This document shows positions 28,219 to 36,445 of a stretch of 64,000 nt of DNA, piece after piece (the stretch's first letter is position 1; the number at the start of each line of letters is the position of its first letter). The position numbers were made by a program, and so were the translations under genes. The stretch is from NCBI GenBank assembly GCA_017558105.1, contig JAFYWI010000012.1:59155-123154 (forward strand), in the 5' to 3' direction. The DNA is from Clostridia bacterium. Lineage in GTDB: Bacteria > Bacillota > Clostridia > Christensenellales > Borkfalkiaceae. Below the pieces are notes generated by a model. It saw only the letters and a program-made list of their open reading frames with translations, ran no database searches and had not been told where the DNA came from.

Positions 28219-29082
28219 ATGACTAAAAAGGAAAGTGTTTCTTTTATTAAATATATTACAGAAAAAAGAATAACAACCGTTGCTGGCGCGTGGGTGTTCT
28301 TTTTTATGCTTTCTGTAATACCTTTGGTTTTTTTATTATTTACTGCGTTTAGTGTTTTTGGTGTAAACTTAAAAACCCAACTACTTTTAGGCTTGCCAGA
28401 AGAATTTAAGGGGTTTGCAGAAATGGTTTTAACGGCTTCTGAAAACGTTTATAACGGCGCAACTATTTTATTTATTTTTACAGCCTTGTTTTCTAGTTCT
28501 GCACTCTTAAACCAAATGTCTAAAGACGGCGATTTTATGTTTAACGTAAAAGCAGAGCATAAAAAAGGGGTTTTTAGAAGATTATGGGCTATTTTAGCGC
28601 TAGGGGTGGTATATGCAATATTTTTAGGCATTGCTTTTGTTTTTTCGTTTGGTGATAAAGTAATATCAACTATTTTTCTACTTAAAGATTACCGTGTGCC
28701 ACTGTTTTTTTTGGGTTTTTTCTTTTCAACAATAATAATATATGGTATAATTATTTTGCTAAATAAGTTTATAAGCCCAATAAAATTAACTTTTAGGCAA
28801 GTTGCGTTTGGCAGTTTTGTTTCGCTAACCTTTATAGTTGTTGGCACTATAGGGTTTATATTTTATTTAAGGTTTATAAATTCTTATAACGCCGTTTACG
28901 GAAGTATGGCGGGGTTATTAGTTTTTTTAATTTGGGCTTATATATTAATGTTAAGTTTAGTTTTTGGAACTATAGTTAACGTATATCTATATAATAGGGG
29001 TAAAAATTATGCAACAATTAAACCAAACAAAACCAATATTGCAAATAAAAAACCTTTGCAAAAGTTACAAAAAGGGCATTAA
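28219..29082 (+). CDS. YihY/BrkB-family membrane protein
   Basis: A 287-residue polytopic protein with about six helices matching the YihY (formerly RNase BN) family: AGAWVFFFMLSVIPL at the start, PIKLTFRQVAFGSF near 190, and YGSMAGLLVFLIWAYI near 228, which is the most conserved block. Function unsettled. The ATG at 28219 follows the terminator T run and has no SD. The C-terminal Lys-rich tail overlaps the next ABC gene by 74 bases in another frame. Confidence 0.8.
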   Translation: MTKKESVSFIKYITEKRITTVAGAWVFFFMLSVIPLVFLLFTAFSVFGVNLKTQLLLGLPEEFKGFAEMVLTASENVYNGATILFIFTALFSSSALLNQMSKDGDFMFNVKAEHKKGVFRRLWAILALGVVYAIFLGIAFVFSFGDKVISTIFLLKDYRVPLFFLGFFFSTIIIYGIIILLNKFISPIKLTFRQVAFGSFVSLTFIVVGTIGFIFYLRFINSYNAVYGSMAGLLVFLIWAYILMLSLVFGTIVNVYLYNRGKNYATIKPNKTNIANKKPLQKLQKGH

Positions 29083-29746
29083 AACCATAGATAGCTTAAA
29101 CTTGCAAGTAAACGCAGGCGAAATTTACGGCTTTATTGGCCATAACGGCGCAGGTAAAAGTACAACTATTAGGTGTATGGTTGGTGCGCTAGATTTTGAA
29201 GACGGCGAAATTTTAATAGACGGGTTAAACGTTAAAAACCAAGCGTTAGACTGCAAAAGGTTAATGGCGTATATTCCAGATAACCCAGATATTTACGACC
29301 ATTTAACAGGTTTTCAATATATAAACTTTGTTTGCGATATTTTTAGGATAGACGGCAAAGAAAGAAACGAAAAAATTGAAAGGTTTGCGTTAGAGTTTGG
29401 TTTAGAAAAGAATTTAGGAGATTTAATTTCTTCTTATTCGCACGGCATGAAACAAAAATTAGTAATAATTTCTGCCCTAATACATAACCCAAAACTTCTT
29501 GTTTTAGACGAACCTTTCGTTGGGTTAGACCCAGTTGCAACTCATAAACTTAAAGAACAAATGAAAGAGTTATGTAAAAACGGCTCTGCAATTTTCTTTT
29601 CCACCCACGTTTTAGACGTTGCCGAAAAACTGTGCGACAGAGTTGGTATAATTAAAAACGGCAGTTTGGTTGCAGAAGGTGAAGTTAAAGAATTGTTAAA
29701 AGATAAATCTTTAGAAAGTTTCTTCTTGGAGATACAAAATGCGTAA
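29009..29746 (+). CDS. ABC-2 type exporter ATPase
   Basis: A 245-residue ATPase. Walker A GHNGAGKST is near residue 47, the signature appears as SSYSHGMKQKLVI near 141 (SHGMKQ in place of LSGGQ, as in many ABC-2 exporters), and Walker B KLLVLDEPFVGLDP follows near 160. The start is placed at ATG 29009 behind TAGGGGT, which overlaps the YihY gene by 74 bases. The membrane partner starts 8 bases before this gene ends. Substrate unknown. Confidence 0.88.
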   Translation: MQQLNQTKPILQIKNLCKSYKKGIKTIDSLNLQVNAGEIYGFIGHNGAGKSTTIRCMVGALDFEDGEILIDGLNVKNQALDCKRLMAYIPDNPDIYDHLTGFQYINFVCDIFRIDGKERNEKIERFALEFGLEKNLGDLISSYSHGMKQKLVIISALIHNPKLLVLDEPFVGLDPVATHKLKEQMKELCKNGSAIFFSTHVLDVAEKLCDRVGIIKNGSLVAEGEVKELLKDKSLESFFLEIQNA

Positions 29747-31283
29747 CTTTTTTGCTATTTTCAAAACCCAAGTATTATCTTACTTTGGCATAAACAAAAT
29801 GTTAAAAGGTGGCAAAAAAGGTAAACTTCGTTTAGCGGGGCTAATTGCAGTTGCTTTGGCTATAGGGCTATTTTTAAGTGGCTGTGTTTACCTTTACTCT
29901 TTTGTTTTTTCCGAAATTATACCTTTAGTAGATATCGTGCCAACCTTTAATTCGGTTAGCGCATTAGTTTGCTTTGTATTTTCTTTTTACATAATAGGCG
30001 AAACTCTTTTTGGCTTTAAGGATTACGACGTTTTGTGTTCTATGCCAATTAAAACACACGTTATAATTTTGGCAAAATTAAGCCTGTTGCTACTTGTAAA
30101 TGCCGTGTTTAGCATATTTTTGGTTGTTCCAAGCATAATTTTCGTAGGGAAAAGCACACCTTTAACTTTTGGCTACGTTATTAGTAGCATAGTAATGGCT
30201 ATATTTACACCAACGCTTTCGTTAGCAATTTCTATCATCGTAGGGGTGATAGTGGCTTTTATATCTACTAATTTCAAAAACAAAGGCACTGCTCAAACGA
30301 TATTTTACTTTTTATTAACGATAGGCTTGCTCGTTGCATCTTTTTTATCTGCCAATCCTGCAGAAATCTTAAACAAAATTGCTTTTTTTGCGCCAATTTA
30401 CGTTAAAGGTCAAACGAGCATTGTTTACATGCTTATTTACCTTGCAATTTGCATAATTTCGGTTGCAATTATTATTACATTGCTTTGTACTTTTTATAAA
30501 AAACTTAATACCTTGTTGCTTTCTAAAAAAACTACTAAAAACTACGTTTTAGAAAAAGCAAACACTTCTTCTCTATATAAATCTTTAGTAAAAAAAGAAA
30601 TAAAAAGGTTGTTTTCAAGCCCAACCTATGCAGTTAATTGCTGTATGGGGCTTGTGTTTACGTTGTTTTTAATAGGTGGACTCGTTTATTTATCTATTGA
30701 AGGCTTGTTAAGTTTAATTACACCAGATATAGTTTTAATGTGTGCAGTGTTTTTGCCAACTTACGTTGTGTTTTCGTTTACGCTTGCGCCAACAACTTGT
30801 TGTAGTATTTCTATTGAAGGCAAAACCTTTTGGCTAATTAAAACGTTTCCAATAGACGTTAACACCTACTTTAAGGCAAAACTTACCGTAAACTTTTTGC
30901 TTAATACTTTGGTTGCCTTTTTAAGCACTATAATATTAGGCATTGTGTTTGGTTTGGGCATAGAATACCTTTTATTGCTTGCAATAATTTCTTTTGCTAT
31001 GCCAACCTTTGCCGGCACGTTTGGGCTTTTAATAGATTTAAGGTTTGCTAACTTTAAGTGGAAAACGGAACAAGAAGTTGTTAAGTCTGGTCAAGGCATA
31101 TTGTTTTGCTGTTTAATGGCTATGGTGCTTTCTGCAATGCTTGGTGTAACGGCATACTTCTGGGGACTATCCAACCCACTAATTTACTTAATTTTAGTCG
31201 CAATATTTTCTATAATAATAAACGCAGTAGTGTTGGTTATATTGTTAGAAAAAGGCGAAAAAATGCTAATAAAATTAAATTAA
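29739..31283 (+). CDS. ABC-2 type exporter permease
   Basis: A 514-residue protein with about twelve hydrophobic segments, arranged as two similar halves around a cytoplasmic stretch near residues 255-290. It overlaps the ATPase gene by 8 bases, with a TTGGAG SD inside that gene, so the two are an operon and probably one transporter. The size class (500-570 residues, KTFPI motif near 369) resembles putative ABC exporters found across Clostridia, with unknown cargo. Confidence 0.8.
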   Translation: MRNFFAIFKTQVLSYFGINKMLKGGKKGKLRLAGLIAVALAIGLFLSGCVYLYSFVFSEIIPLVDIVPTFNSVSALVCFVFSFYIIGETLFGFKDYDVLCSMPIKTHVIILAKLSLLLLVNAVFSIFLVVPSIIFVGKSTPLTFGYVISSIVMAIFTPTLSLAISIIVGVIVAFISTNFKNKGTAQTIFYFLLTIGLLVASFLSANPAEILNKIAFFAPIYVKGQTSIVYMLIYLAICIISVAIIITLLCTFYKKLNTLLLSKKTTKNYVLEKANTSSLYKSLVKKEIKRLFSSPTYAVNCCMGLVFTLFLIGGLVYLSIEGLLSLITPDIVLMCAVFLPTYVVFSFTLAPTTCCSISIEGKTFWLIKTFPIDVNTYFKAKLTVNFLLNTLVAFLSTIILGIVFGLGIEYLLLLAIISFAMPTFAGTFGLLIDLRFANFKWKTEQEVVKSGQGILFCCLMAMVLSAMLGVTAYFWGLSNPLIYLILVAIFSIIINAVVLVILLEKGEKMLIKLN

Positions 31284-31346
31284 CGTAATATTTTGTAGAA
31301 AAAAAGCATAAGTTTTACTATCTACTTTTTTAGGGGGGTAAAACTT

Positions 31347-31601
31347 TTGCGACAAGATATTTTAGATAGAATTATTAAAGAAGCAGAATATATTTCTTCT
31401 ACCGGCGCAACGGTAAGAAAAACTGCAAGTGTGTTTAATTATAGCAAATCTACCGTGCATAAAGACGTTACCGAAAGGTTAAAACGCATAGATAAAGAAC
31501 TTTTTATTAAGGTTGATAAAGTGTTAAAGATAAACCTTAAAGAAAGGCATATTCGTGGTGGAGAAGCCACAAGAAAAAAATATTTAAAAAGCCCACGTTA
31601 A
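31347..31601 (+). CDS. spoIIID: Sporulation transcription regulator SpoIIID
   Basis: SpoIIID is an 80-90 residue DNA-binding protein acting in the mother cell between sigma-E and sigma-K. The 84 residues show the typical helix-turn-helix TVRKTASVFNYSKSTVHKDVTERL and the conserved basic C-terminal region with RHIRGGEATRKKY. The start is TTG, with a very strong AGGGGGG SD. This is direct evidence that the organism belongs to an endospore-forming lineage. Its stop codon lies in the terminator stem. Confidence 0.95.
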   Translation: MRQDILDRIIKEAEYISSTGATVRKTASVFNYSKSTVHKDVTERLKRIDKELFIKVDKVLKINLKERHIRGGEATRKKYLKSPR

Positions 31602-31612
31602 ACGTGGGCTTT
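31588..31612 (+). terminator. Terminator of spoIIID
   Basis: Perfect 12-bp repeat AAAGCCCACGTT (31588-31599) with AACGTGGGCTTT (31601-31612), containing the stop codon. The T run is short. Confidence 0.75.
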
Positions 31613-31631
31613 AATAAAGTTAAAAAAACTT

Positions 31632-31660
31632 TTGACAAAATTTAGAATATATTATATAAT
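31632..31660 (+). promoter_or_regulatory. Consensus promoter of the ABC importer operon
   Basis: TTGACA (31632-31637), exactly 17 bp, TATAAT (31655-31660). Both hexamers are perfect. Such a strong promoter suits an operon controlled by attenuation in its leader. Confidence 0.85.
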
Positions 31661-31666
31661 AAAACT

Positions 31667-31782
31667 AACCTAAACTGAAAGGTTCGCCTAACGGTAAAGG
31701 AGTTAAAAGTGAATTTTTAAGGCTAAACTGCCTTATTAATCTTTTCCCTCCCTTTGCAAAAGGCAAAGGGAGTTTCTTTTTT
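31667..31782 (+). promoter_or_regulatory. Structured leader with attenuator, riboswitch class not recognised
   Basis: The leader contains small hairpins (AACCT/AGGTT at about 31668-31685; AAGGC/GCCTT at about 31719-31734) and then a strong intrinsic terminator: CTCCCTTTGC (31748-31757) with GCAAAGGGAG (31763-31772) and a T run. AAAGGAG at 31696-31702 can pair with the 5' arm of the terminator with one bulged C and so act as antiterminator. It does not match the TPP, FMN, SAM, T-box or guanidine consensus as I know them. Ligand unknown. Confidence 0.6.
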
Positions 31783-31816
31783 ACTTTTGGCAATAATACT
31801 ATTTAAGGAGAAGAAA

Positions 31817-32839
31817 ATGAAAAAAATTGTATCTTTGTTACTTTGCTTTATTGCTTTTGTCGTATCAACTACGTTCGTTGCGTGCAATGAAGAAGGTTCT
31901 AGTAAAAATGTTTATTTAAAATATGCCGACGCACAATCGGTAATGACGTTACTTTCAAACGGCGACATAGATTATGGTCTTTTACCAGAGCCTGTTGCAA
32001 CTAAACTAGAAAAGGTTAAAGCCTCAAACATTAAATGGAAGAGAATAGACGTTCAAGAACTTTACAATTCGCAAACTTGTGCTTATCCTCAAGCCGTTCT
32101 TATGGTTAAAAATGAAATTTTAACTATTCATCCACAACTGGTGGCAAAAGTTAAGGCTCAATTTCAAAATGTGGTTACTTGGTTAAAAACAGACCAAAAT
32201 ATTTCAGTTGCAGTTAATGCTGTTGCTAATAAATTTAATAGCACTTCGTTAAAGCCTGCAACGATATTAAGTGCAACGACTATTGATAATTGTAAAATAA
32301 ACTGGCAAGATGCAGCTGATGCAAAAGAAAGTGTAAACGCATATATTGACGATATACTTGGAATAGACGTAGGGTTAGGAATTCAACCTGCACAAACAGT
32401 TGGCGATAACTTTTTTTACAACGAGTGGTCTAATACTGGCAACGCTATAGAAAATAAAACTTTCAGTTTTATTGTGCCAGATGGAGCACCAGCACTTGCA
32501 ATTTCAAAGTTTATTGTTGAAGAAGAAAACTTTGTAGATGGTGCAACGTTTAACTATAACGTGGTTAATGCTGAAAGCATAAGCAATTATATGAATGGTC
32601 AACAAGGAACGGCAGATTTTATAATTATGCCATTAAATAGTGCAACGTTAAATTATGCTAACCAATATAAAATGGTTTCTGTAATTACACACGGCAACCT
32701 TTATCTTATGTATAAAAACGATTCTATTGACGGACTTTTAAATAAAACCATTGGCGTTATTGGAGAGGGAAAAGTGCCTGACTTAACGTTAAAAGCAATT
32801 TTGAAAAAAAGAGGTGTTTCTTATAGCACCATTGTTTAA
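31817..32839 (+). CDS. ABC importer substrate-binding lipoprotein, apparently circularly permuted
   Basis: A 340-residue lipoprotein of the NMT1/SsuA-like class. The signal peptide ends in a lipobox-like VACN (Cys near residue 23). The domain order is unusual: residues about 32-195 correspond to what is normally the C-terminal half (GDIDYGLLPEPVATKL, then the helical end with NCKINW and the FFYNEW terminus), while residues about 205-340 correspond to the normal N-terminal half (IVPDGAPALAISKFI, ADFIIMPLNSATL, NLYLMYKNDSIDGL, the GKTIG-like strand). ATG 31817 follows AAGGAG; an upstream TTG lies inside the terminator. Asn codons favour AAT, unlike core genes. Substrate unknown. Confidence 0.85.
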   Translation: MKKIVSLLLCFIAFVVSTTFVACNEEGSSKNVYLKYADAQSVMTLLSNGDIDYGLLPEPVATKLEKVKASNIKWKRIDVQELYNSQTCAYPQAVLMVKNEILTIHPQLVAKVKAQFQNVVTWLKTDQNISVAVNAVANKFNSTSLKPATILSATTIDNCKINWQDAADAKESVNAYIDDILGIDVGLGIQPAQTVGDNFFYNEWSNTGNAIENKTFSFIVPDGAPALAISKFIVEEENFVDGATFNYNVVNAESISNYMNGQQGTADFIIMPLNSATLNYANQYKMVSVITHGNLYLMYKNDSIDGLLNKTIGVIGEGKVPDLTLKAILKKRGVSYSTIV

Positions 32840-32845
32840 TATAAT

Positions 32846-33601
32846 ATGAAGAATAAACAAAAAGCAATAAACGTTATATTAACCATACTTCCTTTTGTAT
32901 GTATAATAATATTATGGGCAGTAGTAGCCATTTTGGTTAACAATGCAAAAGTTTTGCCTTCTATGGTAGAAACGTTAAAGGCATTCGTTGCCTTGTTTTC
33001 TCATGCGGAATTTTATTTAGCTTTTTTTGGTACGCTATTACGTGCAATCGTTGCCTTTTTTTGTTCGTTTATCATTACTTTTTTACTTGCTCTTACGTGT
33101 AAACAAAATAGAAATGCTATAAAAATTGTTCAACCAATAATTGCATTGTGTAGGGCGTTGCCAACTATTGCGGTAGTGTTATTGCTTGTTATATGGACAA
33201 ATTCTCAAATTGCCCCCGTAATAGTTACTATGCTTGTTGTTTTACCTACTGTATTTAATGGAGTTACGTCTGCGTTTAATACTATAGATAACGAACTAAT
33301 AGAAACTTGCAAAGTATTTAAGGTAACTAAAAAAGATATTTTTAAAAAAGTTCAATTCCCACAAATATTTCCCGAAATGTTAACTGTTATAGGCTCTGGG
33401 CTATCGTTAAACATAAAATTGATGGTTGCGGCAGAAGTTATTGCTTTTACATCCAACTCGTTGGGGCATTATTTGTCGCTTTCAAATTTATACGATGCTA
33501 CCGCTACGATGATGGCATTGGTGTTATGTACCGTGATTACAGGTTTAACTATAGAATTTATATTTAATGCTTTTGCTAAAAAAGTGGGGGCGTGGAAATG
33601 A
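32846..33601 (+). CDS. ABC importer permease (SsuC/TauC-like)
   Basis: A 251-residue permease with about six helices and the EAA loop, seen as LIETCKVFKVTKKDIFKKVQFPQIFPEM near 151-178, which docks on the ATPase. This is the class found in taurine, sulfonate, nitrate and pyrimidine-precursor importers. It starts 6 bases after the binding protein and overlaps the ATPase gene by ATGA, so the three genes form one operon. Confidence 0.9.
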   Translation: MKNKQKAINVILTILPFVCIIILWAVVAILVNNAKVLPSMVETLKAFVALFSHAEFYLAFFGTLLRAIVAFFCSFIITFLLALTCKQNRNAIKIVQPIIALCRALPTIAVVLLLVIWTNSQIAPVIVTMLVVLPTVFNGVTSAFNTIDNELIETCKVFKVTKKDIFKKVQFPQIFPEMLTVIGSGLSLNIKLMVAAEVIAFTSNSLGHYLSLSNLYDATATMMALVLCTVITGLTIEFIFNAFAKKVGAWK

Positions 33602-34257
33602 TTAGTATTAAAAACCTAAATAAAAAATACGACCAAAAAGTCGTATACAAAAACTTCAATATAGATATTGAAGAAAATAAAATAGTAGCTGTTTTAGGCG
33701 AAAGTGGTTCTGGCAAAACCACACTTCTAAACATTATTTTAGGCTTAACTGAGTTTGAAGGCGAAATCGCTGGCATTAAACAGCCTGTTTCTGCGATTTT
33801 TCAAAAAGATAGGTTAATTCCAAATTTAACTGTAGAAGAAAATTTAAAACTTGTTTGTCCAAACGTAAACGTAGCAAATGCGCTTTCCTCAGTGGGTCTG
33901 GCTGGGTGCGAAAATCTTTACCCGAAAAGTTTATCGGCAGGCATGTCTCGTAGGGTGGCTATACTTCGTGCAATAGAATATAATTCAAACCTTCTTGTTA
34001 TGGATGAACCATTTATAAATTTAGATTTAGCCGTTAAATATTCTGTTATAAAACTTATTAAAGAAAGGCAAAAAAATAGTCCTCGTACTATAATTTTTGT
34101 TACGCACGATATAAAAGAAGCCGTTTCGCTTGCAGAAAGAGTGGTTTTAATAGCAAACGGAGAAATAGTGATAGATAAATTAAAAACACCAACCAACCAA
34201 GAAGAGTTAGAAAAAGAGTTATTTTTATCAATAACAAAAGGCGTTACACCTACTTAG
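33598..34257 (+). CDS. ABC importer ATPase (SsuB/TauB-like)
   Basis: A 219-residue ATPase, short for its class. Walker A GESGSGKTT is near residue 35, the signature reads LSAGMSRRVAILRA near 106 (Ala for the usual second Gly), and Walker B is LLVMDEPFINLD near 125. ATG 33598 overlaps the permease stop and has GGGGG 7 bases upstream; the GTG at 33592 is less well placed. Its last bases form the 5' arm of the operon terminator. Confidence 0.9.
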   Translation: MISIKNLNKKYDQKVVYKNFNIDIEENKIVAVLGESGSGKTTLLNIILGLTEFEGEIAGIKQPVSAIFQKDRLIPNLTVEENLKLVCPNVNVANALSSVGLAGCENLYPKSLSAGMSRRVAILRAIEYNSNLLVMDEPFINLDLAVKYSVIKLIKERQKNSPRTIIFVTHDIKEAVSLAERVVLIANGEIVIDKLKTPTNQEELEKELFLSITKGVTPT

Positions 34258-34275
34258 GTATAACGCCTTAAATTT
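34238..34275. terminator. Terminator of the ABC importer operon, shared with apbE
   Basis: AAGGCGTTA (34238-34246) pairs with TAACGCCTT (34261-34269), with an inner ACC/GGT extension, then T-rich sequence. The stop codon of the ATPase gene lies in the loop. It faces convergent apbE. Confidence 0.78.
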
Positions 34276-34292
34276 TTAATTTTGCTTTACTA

Positions 34293-35336
34293 TTATATTT
34301 TTTCTATTTGGTAAGAAGAATCTAATAAAGTAAAGTCGTTTTCTAAATTGGTTAAAACTTTCTTTTCGCCGTTTTTATTATATATTGCAAAAATGGTGTA
34401 ATTACTTAAATTTTGGTTAAAGTAAGAAATAAGTTCTTCCTTAGTTAAGGTTAATAACGCAGTAGACAACGCGTCTAATTTAGCGCCGTTATCTGCTATT
34501 AAAGTAATACTTGTAAAGCCTGTGTCTATAGGCTTTCCCGTAGACACGTCTATAACGTGGCTATATTTTACACCTGCTATTTCGTAAAACTTTCGGTAAG
34601 TGCCACTTGTAGAAAGTTTTTTGTTTTTTATTAAATGGTTTTCAATTTGTAAAACGTTGTCGTTAACGTTTTCTGGGTGAACTATGCTTAATTTAGAAGT
34701 GGTTTCTAAAATGCTAATACTACTACCACCAATGCTAATATAACCATCGGTATACCCGTTATCTTTTAATATGTTTGTAATAACGTCTACGGCGTACCCT
34801 TTTAGCACGCCACCAAAATCTATTTTAACCCCGTTTTCCGTTTTAGTTAGGGTTTTATTTTGTTGGTTATATAAAATTTTATTCGTGCCAACTAATTCTA
34901 AAGCACTTTGTATTTCGCTATCTTCGGGAACTTCCGTTTTTCCACTTGCACCAGCATTAAACCCCCAAAGTTCTACTAAAGGGTAAATGGTTATATTAAA
35001 CTTTTCGTGCAAAGTGTTTAGTTGGTAAATAGTGCTAAAAACTTGGTTTTCTTCTTCGGTTAGGGTAATAGGCTCATCTTCTAAAGTAAGGTTATTAAAC
35101 CTATTCGCCAAAGACCCCGTTTTGCTTAACGAAAAAGTATTATCTAAAAAAGTTAAGGTAGAAGTAATTTCTTCTTCGCAAGAAATTTTGTTAGAGTACC
35201 CTTTAACGACAATATTAACTTCGCTATTAAAAAACATTTTAGAATAAGTTAAGTTAACTTCGCCACAACCGGTAAGGCAAACAAAAGAGCCTAACGTAAA
35301 ACACAAAGTTAACAAGGCAATTAAAAACTTTCTCAT
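34293..35336 (-). CDS. apbE: FAD:protein FMN transferase, lipoprotein
   Basis: ApbE transfers FMN from FAD to threonine of target flavoproteins outside the membrane. It has 347 residues. A signal peptide ends in the lipobox LTGC (Cys24). VDFGGVLKGYAVD is seen as IDFGGVLKGYAVD near 173-185 and GYISIGGSS near 198-206. The C-terminal HVIDVSTGKPID and metal-site region DALSTALL follow. No Rnf or fumarate-reductase target is in the window. The ATG has no SD and lies 6 bases after a TATAAT box, suggesting leaderless translation. Confidence 0.93.
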   Translation of the reverse strand: MRKFLIALLTLCFTLGSFVCLTGCGEVNLTYSKMFFNSEVNIVVKGYSNKISCEEEITSTLTFLDNTFSLSKTGSLANRFNNLTLEDEPITLTEEENQVFSTIYQLNTLHEKFNITIYPLVELWGFNAGASGKTEVPEDSEIQSALELVGTNKILYNQQNKTLTKTENGVKIDFGGVLKGYAVDVITNILKDNGYTDGYISIGGSSISILETTSKLSIVHPENVNDNVLQIENHLIKNKKLSTSGTYRKFYEIAGVKYSHVIDVSTGKPIDTGFTSITLIADNGAKLDALSTALLTLTKEELISYFNQNLSNYTIFAIYNKNGEKKVLTNLENDFTLLDSSYQIEKI

Positions 35337-35342
35337 ATAAAC

Positions 35343-35371
35343 ATTATATACAAAATGGTTAATTAAATCAA
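35343..35371 (-). promoter_or_regulatory. Promoter of apbE, giving a leaderless start
   Basis: On the minus strand: TTGATT (35371-35366), 17 bp, TATAAT (35348-35343), then six bases GTTTAT and the ATG at 35336. There is no SD. Its -35 box lies 7 bp from the -35 box of the divergent promoter. Confidence 0.7.
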
Positions 35372-35378
35372 ATTAATA

Positions 35379-35407
35379 TTGACAAAAGTTGTGCCGTTTG
35401 TTAAAAT
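35379..35407 (+). promoter_or_regulatory. Promoter of the HprK-like/PqqD operon
   Basis: TTGACA (35379-35384), 17 bp, TAAAAT (35402-35407). It is back-to-back with the apbE promoter. Confidence 0.72.
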
Positions 35408-35453
35408 GTTTACATATGAAAAAACACAAGTTTTATTTTTAGGGGGTATGGTA

Positions 35454-36161
35454 ATGGCTAAATATAAAATTGCAGACACCGTGTTTGAAATTTTAACCGT
35501 TAGCGATTATACCCAACACTTGTGCAAAGACTTTTTGGTAGAAGATTTAAAAGCAGAACACACTATTAAAACCACCGTAGAAGAAGTTAGGGAAGAAATG
35601 AAAAAAGAACCAAACTTTCCTGGTGTTTATATAGAGAGTTTGGTTGTTTTTAGAAGGCTATGCGACTATTTGTTGCAAAAAAAGAAAGGAATAATTTTTC
35701 ATAGTAGCGCAATAATAGTTAACGGCGAAGCATATTTGTTTACAGCGCCAAGTGGAACGGGAAAATCTACCCACGCAAGACTTTGGAGAGAGTTGTTAAA
35801 AGAAAAAGCCGTTATGCTTAACGACGATAAGCCTTTAATAAGGCAAATTGGCAACCAATTTATAGCATATGGCTCGCCTTGGAACGGCAAGCATAAGTTA
35901 GGTGCAAACGTAAGCGCGCCAATAAAAGCAATTTGTGTTTTAGAGCAGGCAAAAGAAAATAAAATAACTAAAATTTCACCAAAAGAAATGTTGCCCGTGG
36001 TAATAAACCAAACAATGTACCCTAATAACGAAGAAAAAGTAGATAAAATGCTAAACCTTTTAGACGGGTTATTAAAAACCGTAAACTTATATAAATTACA
36101 ATGCAACGTTTCGTTAGAATCGGCAGAGTTGTCGTTTAACGTAATGAGTAAAGGAGAATAA
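35454..36161 (+). CDS. HPr kinase-like (HprK-related) protein
   Basis: A 235-residue protein related to the C-terminal kinase domain of HPr kinase. The P-loop APSGTGKSTHARLW is near residues 101-114, followed by NDDKPLIR near 130-137 in the place of the magnesium-binding segment, and GSPWNGKHKLGAN near 146-158. It lacks the N-terminal domain of true HprK. Relatives phosphorylate ribosomally made peptides such as the lasso peptide paeninodin. ATG 35454 is chosen because AGGGGG is 7 bases upstream. A PqqD-type gene follows after 1 base. Confidence 0.8.
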   Translation: MAKYKIADTVFEILTVSDYTQHLCKDFLVEDLKAEHTIKTTVEEVREEMKKEPNFPGVYIESLVVFRRLCDYLLQKKKGIIFHSSAIIVNGEAYLFTAPSGTGKSTHARLWRELLKEKAVMLNDDKPLIRQIGNQFIAYGSPWNGKHKLGANVSAPIKAICVLEQAKENKITKISPKEMLPVVINQTMYPNNEEKVDKMLNLLDGLLKTVNLYKLQCNVSLESAELSFNVMSKGE

Positions 36162-36162
36162 A

Positions 36163-36429
36163 ATGTTAAAAGTTAAAACAGGATTTATACTTCGTGAAGT
36201 AAGCGAAACTTTTATAGTTTTAGCCGTTGGCGAAAGGGTAAAAGAGTTCAACGGAATGATAACCATTAACGAAACGGGCGCATATTTATGGAAAATTTTA
36301 GAAAAAGGCGCTACTGCAGAAGATTTAGTTAGCGCATTAATAGAAGAATACGGCATAGATAAAGAATTAGCAGTTAAAGACGTAGACGCATTTGTAAACA
36401 AAATGAAGGGGGCAGGGCTTTTAGAATAA
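36163..36429 (+). CDS. PqqD-family peptide chaperone
   Basis: An 88-residue PqqD/RRE-type winged-helix protein. The family pattern is seen as NETGAYLWKILEKGATAEDLVSALIEEYGIDKELAVKDV and a C-terminal FVNKMKGAGLLE. PqqD proteins deliver precursor peptides to modifying enzymes. It follows the HprK-like gene by one base, so the two surely act together. No precursor peptide, radical-SAM enzyme, protease or exporter of the usual RiPP kind is adjacent. Confidence 0.85.
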   Translation: MLKVKTGFILREVSETFIVLAVGERVKEFNGMITINETGAYLWKILEKGATAEDLVSALIEEYGIDKELAVKDVDAFVNKMKGAGLLE

Positions 36430-36445
36430 GCCTAAAAATTTCACG

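Noticed and set aside
31661-31740. Possible tRNA or TPP riboswitch because of GGTTCG and CTGAAAGG
   Set aside because: No acceptor stem or CCA-type layout, and the CTGAGA, TGAA and GGTAATGC blocks of the TPP aptamer are missing.
31754-31816. Upstream extension of the binding-protein gene from a TTG
   Set aside because: It starts inside the leader terminator, lacks an SD, and would hide the signal peptide; ATG 31817 has AAGGAG and a proper lipobox.
31817-32839. Binding-protein gene as a truncated or broken pseudogene
   Set aside because: Both lobes are complete, only their order is swapped; signal peptide, SD and operon partners are intact.
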